From Roseomonas aerilata DSM 19363 (GTDB lineage Bacteria; Pseudomonadota; Alphaproteobacteria; Acetobacterales; Acetobacteraceae), in contig NZ_JONP01000003.1 in the NCBI RefSeq assembly GCF_000711725.1, forward strand, positions 124,001-188,000: DNA of 64,000 nucleotides, in the 5' to 3' direction. Positions 8,500 to 17,117 of the stretch are shown here, one piece after another. How positions within the stretch are numbered: position 1 is the stretch's first letter; every line of letters begins with the position of its first letter. A model generated the notes under the pieces. The model did not search any database. It was not told where the DNA came from and worked only from the letters and a program-made list of their open reading frames with translations. The position numbers and the translations under genes are program-made.

Positions 8500-9597
8500 A
8501 TGGTTCTCGTCCTCTCCGGCGGGATCGCGCTCGGGGCTTTCGAGGCAGGGGTCTATGCAGGACTGGCGGAAGCCGGCCGGGCGGAACCTGATTGGCTGCT
8601 CGGATCCTCCGCCGGGGCGCTGAACGCCGCCATCATCGCCGGCAACCCACCGGGAGGGCGGGTGGAGGCGCTACGCCGGTTCTGGGAGGGCGTCTCGGGC
8701 GATCCGACGCCCTGGACCTCCTTCCTGCTCGGCCTGCCGCCACCAGCCGGAGCCTGGCGGCGCGCCTACAGCGAGGCGGCGGTGGTGCAGTCGCTCCTGC
8801 TCGGCCGTCCGGGGCTCTTCCAGCCGCGGATCATGGGCGGTGACCTCGCGGGCCGGGCGCCGTCGCTCTACGACCTCGCGCCGCTGCGCCGGCGCCTGCC
8901 GGAATGCCTCGACTTCGAGCGGCTGAACCATCCCTCCTCGCCGCGGCTGAGCGTCGTCGCGACCGATGTGGTGAGCGGCGAGCGCGTGGTGTTCGACACG
9001 CGGCGGGACCGGATCGGGCCCGAAAACCTGCTTGCCTCCTGCGCGCTGCTGCCGGTCTTCGCCCCGGTGGAGGTGGAGGGACGATTGCTGGGCGACGGTG
9101 GGCTCTCCTCCAACGCGCCGCTCGACCTGCTGCTTGGCGACATCGGTGAAGAGCCGGTGTTCTGCCTGTTGGTGGAGCTTTTCGCGCAGCGGGGAAGCCG
9201 GCCCCGCACGCTGGCGGCCTCGGCGTCGCGCGCGGGGGACCTTGCCTTCGGCAACCAGACGCGGCGGCTGGTGGAGGCCTGCGAGCGCGAGTTCCGCCTG
9301 CGTGCCCTGGTCGCGGAGGTGGCGGAGCGGCTGCCGCCTGAGTTGCGCGAGGGACCGGAGATCGCTCCCCTGCTGCGCGAGGCCGGTGGGCCGCGCCGGC
9401 TAACCCTGCTGGTGCTCGGCCAGCGCGCCGGGCTGGACGAGGCCGGCCTGGGCAAGGCTTTCGACTTCTCGCCGCTGGCGGTGGGGGAGCGCTGGTCGGC
9501 CGGCACCGCGGCCCTGCGCGAGGGGTTGCGGCGGATCGGGGAGGAAACCGGCGGGGCCGCAGCGCCGGGGCTGGTGCTGCACGAGGTGGAAGGGTGA
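8500..9597 (+). CDS. Patatin-like phospholipase / acyl hydrolase
   Basis: A 365-residue serine hydrolase with the patatin Ser-Asp dyad. The Gly-rich oxyanion segment SGGIALGAFEAG is at residues 6-17, the nucleophile motif GSSAG at 35-39 (Ser37) and DGG at 198-200 (Asp198). Such enzymes cleave acyl chains from phospholipids or other esters. No signal peptide is seen, so it is probably cytoplasmic or membrane-associated. The ATG at 8500 follows GGGAGAGAGG; an alternative ATG at 8443 would add 19 residues and couple it to the small upstream gene. The C-terminal ~150 residues are less recognisable. Confidence 0.85.
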   Translation: MVLVLSGGIALGAFEAGVYAGLAEAGRAEPDWLLGSSAGALNAAIIAGNPPGGRVEALRRFWEGVSGDPTPWTSFLLGLPPPAGAWRRAYSEAAVVQSLLLGRPGLFQPRIMGGDLAGRAPSLYDLAPLRRRLPECLDFERLNHPSSPRLSVVATDVVSGERVVFDTRRDRIGPENLLASCALLPVFAPVEVEGRLLGDGGLSSNAPLDLLLGDIGEEPVFCLLVELFAQRGSRPRTLAASASRAGDLAFGNQTRRLVEACEREFRLRALVAEVAERLPPELREGPEIAPLLREAGGPRRLTLLVLGQRAGLDEAGLGKAFDFSPLAVGERWSAGTAALREGLRRIGEETGGAAAPGLVLHEVEG

Positions 9598-10173
9598 TGC
9601 GCGGTCGTCCCGGTGGCGGCTGGGGCGGGGTCCGCAGCCGGGTTGACGGATGCCGCGGTTCACCGCGCGAATTCTCCGCTGGTCCGTTCGGCGCCCCGGG
9701 TGCGGAGCGCGACGAAGATGCGATGTTTCCGGCGTGAAGGAGTGAACAGGAAACCTTCCGCCGGATGAACGCCAGGCGGTGCCCTCGCTGGATCTTGGGT
9801 GTCGCTCCGATGATCCGCGTCGCGATCGGCGTGCTACGTCGCGGCGGATATCCGGCCGTGCATTCTGAGTGGCTGCTGAGGAAGCATAGAAGCATCGGAG
9901 CGCGGCCACCCATGGAAAGGAAGCCGTTTTTTCTCACTACCCGATGTCTACGGGGCGAAGAGGAATTCTTGGTTAAGATTTTGCTTCCATGTATCGGAAG
10001 TATATCAAAGTATTTAAAATCTCGTTTGTTCTTGTCGGCGCTTTTTCCACTCGGGTCGGCACATCGGTTATTATGAAATTTTTGCTTCGAAGGGTATTGG
10101 TTAAGCTTCTGAATTTCCAGGCTGGCATGGCAGTTGCGGCGAAGCGGATGTCTACAACTCTGAGGACGCCCTT
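9598..10173. other. Long intergenic region with an AT-rich leader
   Basis: These 576 bases contain no supportable gene. Roughly 9930-10120 is far richer in A and T than anything around it. TTGGTTAAG occurs twice (9969-9977 and 10097-10105), as does TTTGCTTC (9980-9987 and 10081-10088). A sigma-54-type promoter closes the region at 10123-10137. The AT-rich part may hold activator sites or be a relic of transferred DNA. Confidence 0.6.
10123..10137 (+). promoter_or_regulatory. Sigma-54 (RpoN) -24/-12 promoter candidate
   Basis: The sequence TGGCATGGCAGTTGC matches the RpoN consensus TGGCAC-N5-TTGC at all but one position. The GG (10124-10125) and GC (10136-10137) dinucleotides have exactly the required spacing. 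Transcription would start near 10149, giving a ~25-base leader with GAGGA at 10162-10166 before the ATG at 10174. PEP-CTERM genes in several Proteobacteria are known to be transcribed from RpoN promoters with a PrsK/PrsR pair, and the gene here is a PEP-CTERM protein. Confidence 0.75.
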
Positions 10174-11262
10174 ATGGTCGCGCATTGCTTCACCGTTCTT
10201 CGCCGGGTTCTTCCGGCAACACGGCTCTCGACCGCGCTGGTCGTTGCTTCGGCTCTTTCCGCTACTGCCGCACAGGCGGCGCCCCTGCTCGGCGGATCCA
10301 CCCTCAGCGGCGAGCCTCCGCTGATCATCAACCATCGCGGCGCCAGCGGCTACCTGCCCGAGGAGACGCTGGAGGCCTATCAGCTCTCGGTCGCCATGCG
10401 GGCGGACTACCTGGAGGGCGACGTGTACACCACGCGGGACGGGGTCGCCGTGATGCTTCACGACGGCACGCTGAACGCGACGACGAATGTGGTGAGCTAC
10501 GCGAGCACGCATCCCGAGATCGCCGCCCTTCGGTCGCCGAACGGCACCTACAACGTCAACAACTTCACCTATTCGCAGCTCCAGCAGCTCACGGCGACCA
10601 TCCGCAACGCGAACGGCTACGGCACCGACCGCAGCTTCTACGACCCGACCCGCGACTACAAGATGATCAGCCTCGCGCAGCTCGCCGACTATACCTACCA
10701 GACGGCCCAGGCGACGGGGCAGAACCTCGGCATCTATCCGGAGGCCAAGCAGAGCGGCCTGCCGGTGGTGGATGCCATTCTCGCCGTGCTGAACGACCCG
10801 AAGTACAACGGTTACTTCGCCGCCGGATCGGGCCACGCCATCCTGCAGTCCTTCGACCCCGCGCAGGTCCAGTACATGAATACGGTGACCGACCTGCCGC
10901 TCGCCCAGCTCGGCGTCTGCCCGACCACCGCGGCGCAGGCCCAGGCGATCAAGGCCTATGCCGACGGCGTGGGGCCCTCCATCAGCCAAGTGACCCAGGC
11001 TTGCGTCGACATCGCCCATGCCGCCGGGCTGACGGTGCATCCCTACACCTTCCTGAACAATCCCGCGCAGTACGCCCAGTTCTACGCGCTCGGGGTGGAC
11101 GGCGTGTTCACCAACTTCGCCGATATCGCCAGGGCGGAGCGTGACAAGGCCTACGCGCCCGTGGCGGTGCCCGAGCCCGCCTCCCTTGCCCTGTTCGGCG
11201 TGGGGCTGCTGGGCATGGGGCTGGTGCGCCGCCGCGGCGCGAAGAGGCAGCCGCAGGCCTGA
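10174..11262 (+). CDS. Secreted glycerophosphodiester phosphodiesterase with PEP-CTERM anchor
   Basis: A 362-residue exported GDPD that would release glycerol-3-phosphate and an alcohol from phosphodiesters. A signal peptide ends near AAQAA (residue 36). GDPD residues are visible: H54-R55-G56 with the following PEET acidic pair, E81 and D83 (EGDVYTT), and H96 (MLHDGT), which match the catalytic and metal positions of the TIM-barrel family. The C-terminus is a textbook PEP-CTERM signal: VPEPASL, a hydrophobic helix (ALFGVGLLGMGLV) and RRRGAKR, so an exosortase should sort it to the cell surface. It is monocistronic and followed by a hairpin at 11309. Confidence 0.92.
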   Translation: MVAHCFTVLRRVLPATRLSTALVVASALSATAAQAAPLLGGSTLSGEPPLIINHRGASGYLPEETLEAYQLSVAMRADYLEGDVYTTRDGVAVMLHDGTLNATTNVVSYASTHPEIAALRSPNGTYNVNNFTYSQLQQLTATIRNANGYGTDRSFYDPTRDYKMISLAQLADYTYQTAQATGQNLGIYPEAKQSGLPVVDAILAVLNDPKYNGYFAAGSGHAILQSFDPAQVQYMNTVTDLPLAQLGVCPTTAAQAQAIKAYADGVGPSISQVTQACVDIAHAAGLTVHPYTFLNNPAQYAQFYALGVDGVFTNFADIARAERDKAYAPVAVPEPASLALFGVGLLGMGLVRRRGAKRQPQA

Positions 11263-11308
11263 ACAAGGTCTGAGAGCAGGGCCGCGCCATTCGCGGCTCA
11301 AGCGACGA

Positions 11309-11334
11309 AGGCCGGGCGCTTGGGCGCCCGGCCT
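11309..11334 (+). terminator. GC-rich hairpin terminator after the PEP-CTERM gene
   Basis: An 11-bp perfect stem (11309-11319 pairing with 11324-11334) closes a TTGG loop. It is followed by a short pyrimidine stretch (CCTTCC) rather than a clean T run, as is common in such GC-rich DNA. It lies 47 bases after the stop at 11262. Confidence 0.7.
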
Positions 11335-11573
11335 CCTTCCTGAGCCGGGGCCGATCAGGTCCCTGCTCGTCCCCGGGGGCGGATCTGAGCGACGGATGCG
11401 CTCGGTTGATTCGCTTTTCAGGCCCCGGTCGCGTATATGGAGGGCAGGCCGCTGCGTGCTCCTCCAAGCGCCGGCGGCTCAGGGCCGGCTTGAGGCACCC
11501 GCCTGCCTCGCCGGCCCGTCTTTATTCCCAGTTCCCCAAAGGGCGCGCGACCCTGGGCCGCGCGCCGCCGCCG
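11335..11573. other. Gap between convergent genes
   Basis: Together with 11263-11308 this makes a gap of just over 300 bases between the PEP-CTERM phosphodiesterase and manganese catalase stops. Apart from the hairpin I see no gene or signal. Confidence 0.4.
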
Positions 11574-12428
11574 TCAGTTCGCCGGCGAGGTCATCGGCGG
11601 CTGGGTGGAGGTCTGCTCCACCTGCGCGCCGCTGTCCGGACGGGCTGGAGCGAGCTCCGGCACCTGGCCGAGCGGCTTCGAGATCATCGCCTCGAACTGG
11701 CCCTTGCCGTCGAGCGAGGGGCCGGTCGTCCACCGGCCTTCGGGCACCGTGCCGTCCACGCCATGCACGAAGAAGGCATAGGCGAACTCGCCCTTCTCCT
11801 GCGACTGCGGGAAGCTGTTCGGCACGGGCAGCGCCGCTTCCGTGCCGCCGAGCTCCTCGATGACGGCCAGCCACTGCTGCTGGTGCATCGTGTCGCGCGC
11901 GATGAGGAAGGAGAGCATGTCCTTCATGCCGGCGTCATCGGTCATGTTGTAGAGGCGCGTGGCGAGCGCGCGGCCGGTCGCCTCCGCCGCGACGTTCGCG
12001 TACATGTCGCCGACGATGTTGCCGCTGGCGTAGACGTGGCTCGCGTTGAAGGGCACGCCGTTGCAGTTCTCGGGCGTGGCGCCGAGGCCGGTGGAGAGGA
12101 TGTGGCGCAGGTTCATGCCGTTCAGCACGGCGCCGGCCATCGAGTCCTTCGACATCTCCTCCTGGAAGGAGAGCGGTGCGCCCTCGAGGTTCAGGGCGAC
12201 GGCGGTGGAGAGCATCTCGACATGGCCGATCTCCTCCGTGCCGGTGTTCAGCAGCATCTCCCGGTACTTCATCGGGCCGCGCGAGCCCCAGGACTGGAAC
12301 AGGTACTGCATCATGACGCGAATCTCGCCCTCCACGCCGCCGATCGCCTGCTGCAGCGCGCGGGCGAAGACGGGATTGGGCTTGTCGACACGGACGGGGT
12401 ACTGGAGGCGGGGGGTGCTGAAGAACAT
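11574..12428 (-). CDS. Manganese catalase (dimanganese, non-haem)
   Basis: A 284-residue cytoplasmic enzyme that dismutates hydrogen peroxide at a dimanganese site. The ligands fall where the family has them: E35, E66 and H69 (EEIGHVE), E149 and H182 (DTMHQQQW). MFFSTPRLQYPVRVDKPNPVFA is the conserved N-terminus. The ATG at 12428 is preceded by GAAGGAAG. The C-terminal ~30 residues are Pro/Thr/Gln-rich and look disordered, as is usual. It stands alone, convergent with the PEP-CTERM gene. No OxyR-type site could be defended upstream. Confidence 0.93.
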   Translation of the reverse strand: MFFSTPRLQYPVRVDKPNPVFARALQQAIGGVEGEIRVMMQYLFQSWGSRGPMKYREMLLNTGTEEIGHVEMLSTAVALNLEGAPLSFQEEMSKDSMAGAVLNGMNLRHILSTGLGATPENCNGVPFNASHVYASGNIVGDMYANVAAEATGRALATRLYNMTDDAGMKDMLSFLIARDTMHQQQWLAVIEELGGTEAALPVPNSFPQSQEKGEFAYAFFVHGVDGTVPEGRWTTGPSLDGKGQFEAMISKPLGQVPELAPARPDSGAQVEQTSTQPPMTSPAN

Positions 12429-12830
12429 GCGTGCTTCCTTCTTTGGCAGGCGTTCTGCCGTCGGGAATGCGTATGTGGGTACGCGCGCGCGATGTGCCGT
12501 TCACCTGAGATAACGGACACGAGTGTTTGACCTGCGCCGCCAAGCCGCAGGGCGCAATGGCTCAGCTCATGGTGGGACGAAGGGCCCTGGCCTGGCTCCT
12601 GGCCCGTAAGCGCGAGGGCGGGGCGGGTTGCGGCGCGGCCGGGTGTCGCAACGGGGGGCGCGCCTGCAGCAGCTCGGCCTGGCGCGGCGAGAGCGACAGG
12701 ATGAGGTGCAGCTGAAGAAGACGCCGGTTCAGCTCTGCCGGCGGCGGAAGCGCTTTCATTGCGTAAGACAAGTCGCCCGGGCGGCGGCTGTCGTTAACAT
12801 CTGACAGAACAGACCGCCGCCTTCGGTCTT
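12429..12830. other. Intergenic region, no supported gene
   Basis: Upstream of manganese catalase and downstream of the response regulator. A 65-codon minus-strand frame beginning at 12759 (MKALPPPAELNRR) has no ribosome-binding site and a low-complexity Pro/Arg tail, so I leave it out. No convincing promoter or operator is seen. Confidence 0.4.
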
Positions 12831-13283
12831 TCAGCCGTAGCCGTTCGATGGACCACAAAACTCGCGGAGCGCCTGCGCCAGCAAGCCGGGATCGAAGGGC
12901 TTCTCCCAGTAGGGCACGCTCCGAAAGCGCGCGGGCAGGAAGCTACGATCATAGCCTGTCGCGAACACGAAGGGGATGCCTTGCGCGAGAAGGGCGTCGC
13001 CGACAAGGAAGCACGCGTCGTCCCCGAGATTCACGTCCAGCACGGCGAGGTCGATCGGGCCCGCGCTCTCGATCAGCTCGAGCGCTTCCGAAAGGCGCGG
13101 CGCCGGGCCGATCACCTCGGCCCCGAGTTCGCGCAGCGCCTCGGCGATGTCGTCGGCGATGAAGAACTCGTCCTCCACGACGAGAACGCGGCGGCCGGCG
13201 GGCGCCGCACCGGCGCCTTGCTGCGGCCCTGGGAACACCGCGCCACCAAAGGAGCGTCGCGGAAGGTCGGGAAGAGTTGTCAT
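12831..13283 (-). CDS. Single-domain response regulator (receiver only)
   Basis: A 150-residue protein consisting of a ~30-residue Pro/Gly-rich N-terminus and one receiver domain. The acidic pair is in VVEDE (37-39 region), the phospho-acceptor is D83 (LDVNLG), the conserved Thr is T109 (FATGYD) and the Lys K128 (WEKPF). The FATGYD...EKPF arrangement is typical of receivers that work with HWE or HisKA2 kinases. There is no output domain. It is divergent from a Crp/Fnr gene and 1 kb from an HWE kinase, its likely partner. It resembles the receiver at 16300. Confidence 0.88.
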   Translation of the reverse strand: MTTLPDLPRRSFGGAVFPGPQQGAGAAPAGRRVLVVEDEFFIADDIAEALRELGAEVIGPAPRLSEALELIESAGPIDLAVLDVNLGDDACFLVGDALLAQGIPFVFATGYDRSFLPARFRSVPYWEKPFDPGLLAQALREFCGPSNGYG

Positions 13284-13442
13284 CGCCGGCGTCTCCCTCC
13301 GTGGCAGTTCGCCACAGCTTGATTTTGTGCTCGACCTGACCGCAAGTTAAGTGAATTACATAGGTTAAGACCGCATCCGATCGAAGGGCATATGCCGGTC
13401 ATGGCCCCCTGTCGTGGCCCCTGTGGCATGACCGGAGCACCG

Positions 13443-14195
13443 ATGGATCTTCTCGCCTCGAATCCTCTTATCCTGAAACTGGAACAATTCGTCCGGCTCT
13501 CGTTCGAGGAGAAGCAGGTCCTTAACCTCGCGGCGTCGGAAGGGGTGCGCCAGATCGGGCCGCGCGGCGACATCATCCGCGAGGGCGACCGGCCGCAGAC
13601 GCTGAACCTCGTGCTCTCGGGCTGGGCCTGCCGCTACAAGCATCTCGAGGACGGACGGCGACAGATCATCTCCTTCGTTCTGCCAGGCGATTTCTGCGAC
13701 AGCCACGTTTTCGTCCTGCGCCAGATGGACCACTCCATCGGTTCCCTCACGCCGCTGACCTACGCGCAGCTTCCGCGCCGGCGCGTCGAGGAGATCACGG
13801 CGAAGCACCCGCGCCTGAACCAGGCCTTCCTGTGGGACGCGCTGGTGAACGCCGCGATCCAGCGCGAGTGGACGGTGAGCCTCGGTCAGCGCCACGCGCT
13901 GGAGCGGATGGCGCACCTCATGTGCGAGATCTTCCTCCGGCTGCGCGGCGTGGGGCAGACGGAGGGCAATTCCTGCGACCTGCCGCTCACCCAGGCGGGG
14001 ATGGCCGATGCGATGGGGCTTTCTGTCGTTCACGTGAATCGGACGTTGCAGGAGCTGCGCGCGATGAAGCTCATCGTGCTGAAGGGCCGGACGCTCACCA
14101 TTCCCGATCTTGCGGCCTTGCAGGATGCGGCGCAGTTCAACCCCAACTACCTCCACCTCGATGCGGAGGGACGGCATCTCGATGCGAATAACTAG
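13443..14195 (+). CDS. Crp/Fnr-family regulator without cysteine cluster
   Basis: A 250-residue regulator; ATG at 13443 (MDLLASNPL) with GGAG seven bases upstream is preferred to a longer in-frame start at 13392. A cNMP-binding-like beta-roll spans about 20-120, and the HTH lies near LTQAGMADAMGLSVVHVNRTLQ. It shares the V-H-V-N-R recognition helix and the N-P-N-Y-L-H-L tail with the protein at 4363, so the two are paralogues with probably similar operators. It has no FNR-type cysteines. It is divergent from a response regulator and upstream of an HWE kinase, which suggests a stress or light/redox signalling module. Confidence 0.85.
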   Translation: MDLLASNPLILKLEQFVRLSFEEKQVLNLAASEGVRQIGPRGDIIREGDRPQTLNLVLSGWACRYKHLEDGRRQIISFVLPGDFCDSHVFVLRQMDHSIGSLTPLTYAQLPRRRVEEITAKHPRLNQAFLWDALVNAAIQREWTVSLGQRHALERMAHLMCEIFLRLRGVGQTEGNSCDLPLTQAGMADAMGLSVVHVNRTLQELRAMKLIVLKGRTLTIPDLAALQDAAQFNPNYLHLDAEGRHLDANN

Positions 14196-14270
14196 GACCT
14201 GGCCGCGGACGCCGCCGGGGGCAGTGTCGCCGGGCCGGGGTCCCATGGCTCCGCGGGGGGGAGGCGGGCG

Positions 14271-16277
14271 ATGAGCGGCAGGGGAGATCCGGGGGGCTGG
14301 CCCCCCGATGGCGGAGTGACGGGCGAGACCGTCCGGCGCATGGACTGGTCGGCGACGCCGCTCGGCGCGGCCAGCGGCTGGCCACCGGCGCTGCGGACGG
14401 CGGTGGAGATCTGCCTCTCCTCCGCCTTCCCCTGCTTCGTGGCCTGGGGCCCGGAGCTGACGCAGCTCTACAACGACGCCGCGGTCCCGCTTGTCCGCGT
14501 GCCGCACCCAGGGGCCTTCGGCTGCCCGATGCGGGAAGTGTGGCCCGATGCCTGGGACACCGTCGGGCCGCTGGCCGAGCAGGTGCTGACGCGCGGCGAG
14601 ACGGTCTCGCGCGAGGATTTCGCCCTGCCTTCCGCAGCCGGGAAGCCGCCGGGGAGGGAGTGCTTCACCTTTTCCTCCAGCCCGCTGCGCGACGCGAGCG
14701 GGGCGGTGGCCGGGCTCTTCGCGACGGTGATCGAGACCACCCGCCGCGTGCGGGCCGAGGACGACCTGCGGCGGAGCGAGGCGCGGGGCGCCGTGCTGCT
14801 GGCCGTCGTGGACCGGATCAGGCCGCTGACGGACCGGGACGCGATCCTGTCGGAGGGGGCGGAGGCGCTGCGGCGCCACCTCGGCCTCACGACGGCCGGC
14901 TACAACGTGCTGGACCCGTCGGAGGCGGATGGGACGGCGGGGAACGAGGCGACGGGTGGCGGTGTGCCGCCCTGGACGGACCGGCCGCTCCGCCTCGCCG
15001 AGCTCCTGCCCGAGGCGGCCGGCGCGCTGCGGCAGGGGCGGGTGGTCGCGCTTGAGGCGCCGGTAGGCGGGACGGCGGGCCTGGCCATTCCGCTCCACCG
15101 CGGCGGGCGGCTTGTGGCCTGGTTCCGGGCAACCGCCACCGGCGCGCGGGCCTGGCCCGAGCACGAGAGGCGCCTCCTGCGGGAGGTGGCGGAGCGGGTC
15201 TGGGAGGCAGCGGAGCGGGCGACGGCGGAGGCCGCGGCGCGCGAGGGTCAGCGCCGGCTGCGTTCCCTGCTGGAGGGCATTCCGCAGCTCGTCTGGCGCG
15301 CGGTGGACGGCGGGAGCTGGACCTGGTCCAGCCCGCAATGGAGTGCCTATACCGGCCTGTCGGAGGCGGCCACCCGCGGCTACGGCTGGCTGGCCGCCGT
15401 GCACCCGGAGGACCGGGAGTCCGTGATGGCCACCTGGCACCGCTGCGCGGCCAAGGGGGAGCCGCCGGCCGAGTTCAGGGCCGAGTTCCGGCTGCTGCAC
15501 GCGGCGGAGGGGCTGTACCGCTGGTTCCAGGCCCGCGCCGCCCCGGTGCGCGACGAGGCGGGGGCGGTGGTGGAATGGCTGGGCACCTCGACCGACGTGG
15601 ACGAGCTGCGGCGGATGGGCCAGCACCAGCGGCTGCTGCTGGCCGAGTTGCAGCACCGGGTGCGCAACACCCTGAGCGTGATCCGATCCATCATCCGCCG
15701 CACCGTTCAGGCAAGCGACAGCCTCGATGACCTGGCGATGCACCTGGACGGGCGGATCGACGCCTTCTCGCGCGTGCAGGCGGCGGTGACGCGCAACCCG
15801 GAGCGCGGCATCGACCTCGCCCAGCTCGTGGCGGACGAGCTGCTGGCCTATTCCGCGCGGGAGGGAAAGCAGGTGCGCATCGAGGGGCCGGCGGTGGCGC
15901 TGCGACCAAAGGCGGCGGAGACGCTGGCGCTGGCATTCCACGAGCTGGCGACGAATGCGGTGAAGTTCGGCGCCCTGTCCCAACCGCAGGGAAGGGTAGA
16001 GGTCACTTGGGGCGCGGAGCTCCCCCCCGGGACGCCACGCCTGCTCTTTCACTGGCGGGAGAGCGGTGCGGCCCTGGCGGCCGAGCCGCCATTGCACCAT
16101 GGCTTCGGCACCGAGCTGTTCGAGCGAACCCTTCCCTATGAGTTGAATGCCGAGGTGGAGCGGAGCCTCGAGCCCACAGGGCTGCTCTGCACCATCGCGC
16201 TGCCGCTCTCCGAGCGCCTGGTGAAGGAGGAGACGCTGCAGGAGCTCGGCCCCGGCACTCCGACGGGAGGAGGGTGA
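14271..16277 (+). CDS. PAS/GAF HWE-family sensor histidine kinase
   Basis: A 668-residue soluble kinase. Domains: an N-terminal PAS-like sensor (about 25-155), a GAF-like segment (about 170-315), a second PAS domain (about 330-445) and an HWE kinase core. The phospho-acceptor is H462 in ELQHRVRNTL. The ATP-binding region has HELATNAVKFGALS (557-570) and the diagnostic WRES following His near 594, which together define the HWE class common in Alphaproteobacteria. There are no membrane segments. It ends head-on with a single-domain receiver at 16300 and follows a Crp/Fnr regulator, forming a compact signalling cluster. The signal is unknown. Confidence 0.9.
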   Translation: MSGRGDPGGWPPDGGVTGETVRRMDWSATPLGAASGWPPALRTAVEICLSSAFPCFVAWGPELTQLYNDAAVPLVRVPHPGAFGCPMREVWPDAWDTVGPLAEQVLTRGETVSREDFALPSAAGKPPGRECFTFSSSPLRDASGAVAGLFATVIETTRRVRAEDDLRRSEARGAVLLAVVDRIRPLTDRDAILSEGAEALRRHLGLTTAGYNVLDPSEADGTAGNEATGGGVPPWTDRPLRLAELLPEAAGALRQGRVVALEAPVGGTAGLAIPLHRGGRLVAWFRATATGARAWPEHERRLLREVAERVWEAAERATAEAAAREGQRRLRSLLEGIPQLVWRAVDGGSWTWSSPQWSAYTGLSEAATRGYGWLAAVHPEDRESVMATWHRCAAKGEPPAEFRAEFRLLHAAEGLYRWFQARAAPVRDEAGAVVEWLGTSTDVDELRRMGQHQRLLLAELQHRVRNTLSVIRSIIRRTVQASDSLDDLAMHLDGRIDAFSRVQAAVTRNPERGIDLAQLVADELLAYSAREGKQVRIEGPAVALRPKAAETLALAFHELATNAVKFGALSQPQGRVEVTWGAELPPGTPRLLFHWRESGAALAAEPPLHHGFGTELFERTLPYELNAEVERSLEPTGLLCTIALPLSERLVKEETLQELGPGTPTGGG

Positions 16278-16299
16278 GACCGGGGCCCCTCTTTTTCCC

Positions 16300-16677
16300 C
16301 TAGCTAAGCTTCAGTTCCCCGAGGGCGGCCACCAGGGCGGGCAGGCCGATCGGCTTCTCGAGAAGCGGGGTGCCGCTGAAGCGGGAGTCGATGATCCAGG
16401 AGTCGTAGCCCGTGGCGAAGACGAAGGGCACGCCGGCCGTGCCCAGTGCCTCCGCCACGGTATAGACCGCCTCGCCATCGAGGTTCACGTCCAGCAGGGC
16501 GAGGTCCGGCTTTTCCTGCGAGAGGAGCCGGATGGCGGCGGCGACCTGCCCGACCGGCCCGAGCACCCGGCCGCCGAGACGCTCGACCAGCGTCCGCAGA
16601 TCGTCGGCGATGAGGTAGTGGTCCTCGACGATCAGGACGCAGCGGCCAGCGAGCATGCGGGGGTGAGAGGGTGGCAT
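16300..16677 (-). CDS. Single-domain response regulator (receiver only)
   Basis: A 125-residue receiver. The start at 16677 (MPPSHPRML) is chosen because the receiver fold begins right after it; the open frame continues upstream without homology. Features: acidic E-D pair in LIVEDH, phospho-acceptor D63 (LLDVNLDGE), T89 (FATGYD) and K108 (LLEKPI). There is no output domain, so it may act as a phosphate sink or bind a target protein. It is convergent with the HWE kinase at 14271 and very similar in motif order to the receiver at 12831. Confidence 0.87.
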   Translation of the reverse strand: MPPSHPRMLAGRCVLIVEDHYLIADDLRTLVERLGGRVLGPVGQVAAAIRLLSQEKPDLALLDVNLDGEAVYTVAEALGTAGVPFVFATGYDSWIIDSRFSGTPLLEKPIGLPALVAALGELKLS

Positions 16678-17117
16678 CACCGGGCCCGACCTGGCTCCCC
16701 GGCCGTCGGGCGAAGGGTTGGCCGGCGGAGGATGGTCCCCCCCGCCTCTCGGCGTCTGCGGGATAATGCGGCGTTCCTGTTGGTCAAACACGGCGAGGCC
16801 GCGACGAGGACTGGGTAACGCCGATTTCAGGGAGTTGGAAGAGCTGCCCGCGCGCCGCGCACCCGGTTGCGGCGTGAGGCCAGGATTGCCGGAGCACACG
16901 CATCGCCTGTCTTTCCATAAAGAGCGCGCGAAATGACCCTCCCGAACGAACAAGGAAGCGCCCGGGTTGCAGGATGCGCCCAGCGGATCGGGGCGGGTCG
17001 CGCCGTACCGTTCCGCGGGACGCTACGCCCCCGAGGATAGGACCGCGGAGCACGCCGGCGCCCCTTTTCGGGCAACCCTGCCCGGCTTGCCCGCGCTGAA
17101 CCGGCCGAGGAGTCCGC
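16678..17117. other. Intergenic region, nothing recognised
   Basis: These 440 bases lie between the receiver gene (minus) and the GH1-like gene (plus). Open frames are present on both strands but show low-complexity, shadow-like composition. A GGAG at the right end serves the ATG at 17118. Confidence 0.4.

Noticed and set aside
9765-10076. Plus-strand 103-codon frame across the AT-rich leader
   Set aside because: Composition changes abruptly inside the frame, no SD, and it overlaps the probable regulatory region of the PEP-CTERM gene.
12562-12759. Minus-strand 65-codon frame (MKALPPPAELNRR...) between catalase and the response regulator
   Set aside because: No ribosome-binding site, Pro/Arg-rich low-complexity tail and no recognisable domain; probably chance in GC-rich DNA.
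13318-13340. TTGATTTTG near the divergent receiver/Crp promoters as an FNR half-site
   Set aside because: Only one half-site is present; no ATCAA at the correct spacing.
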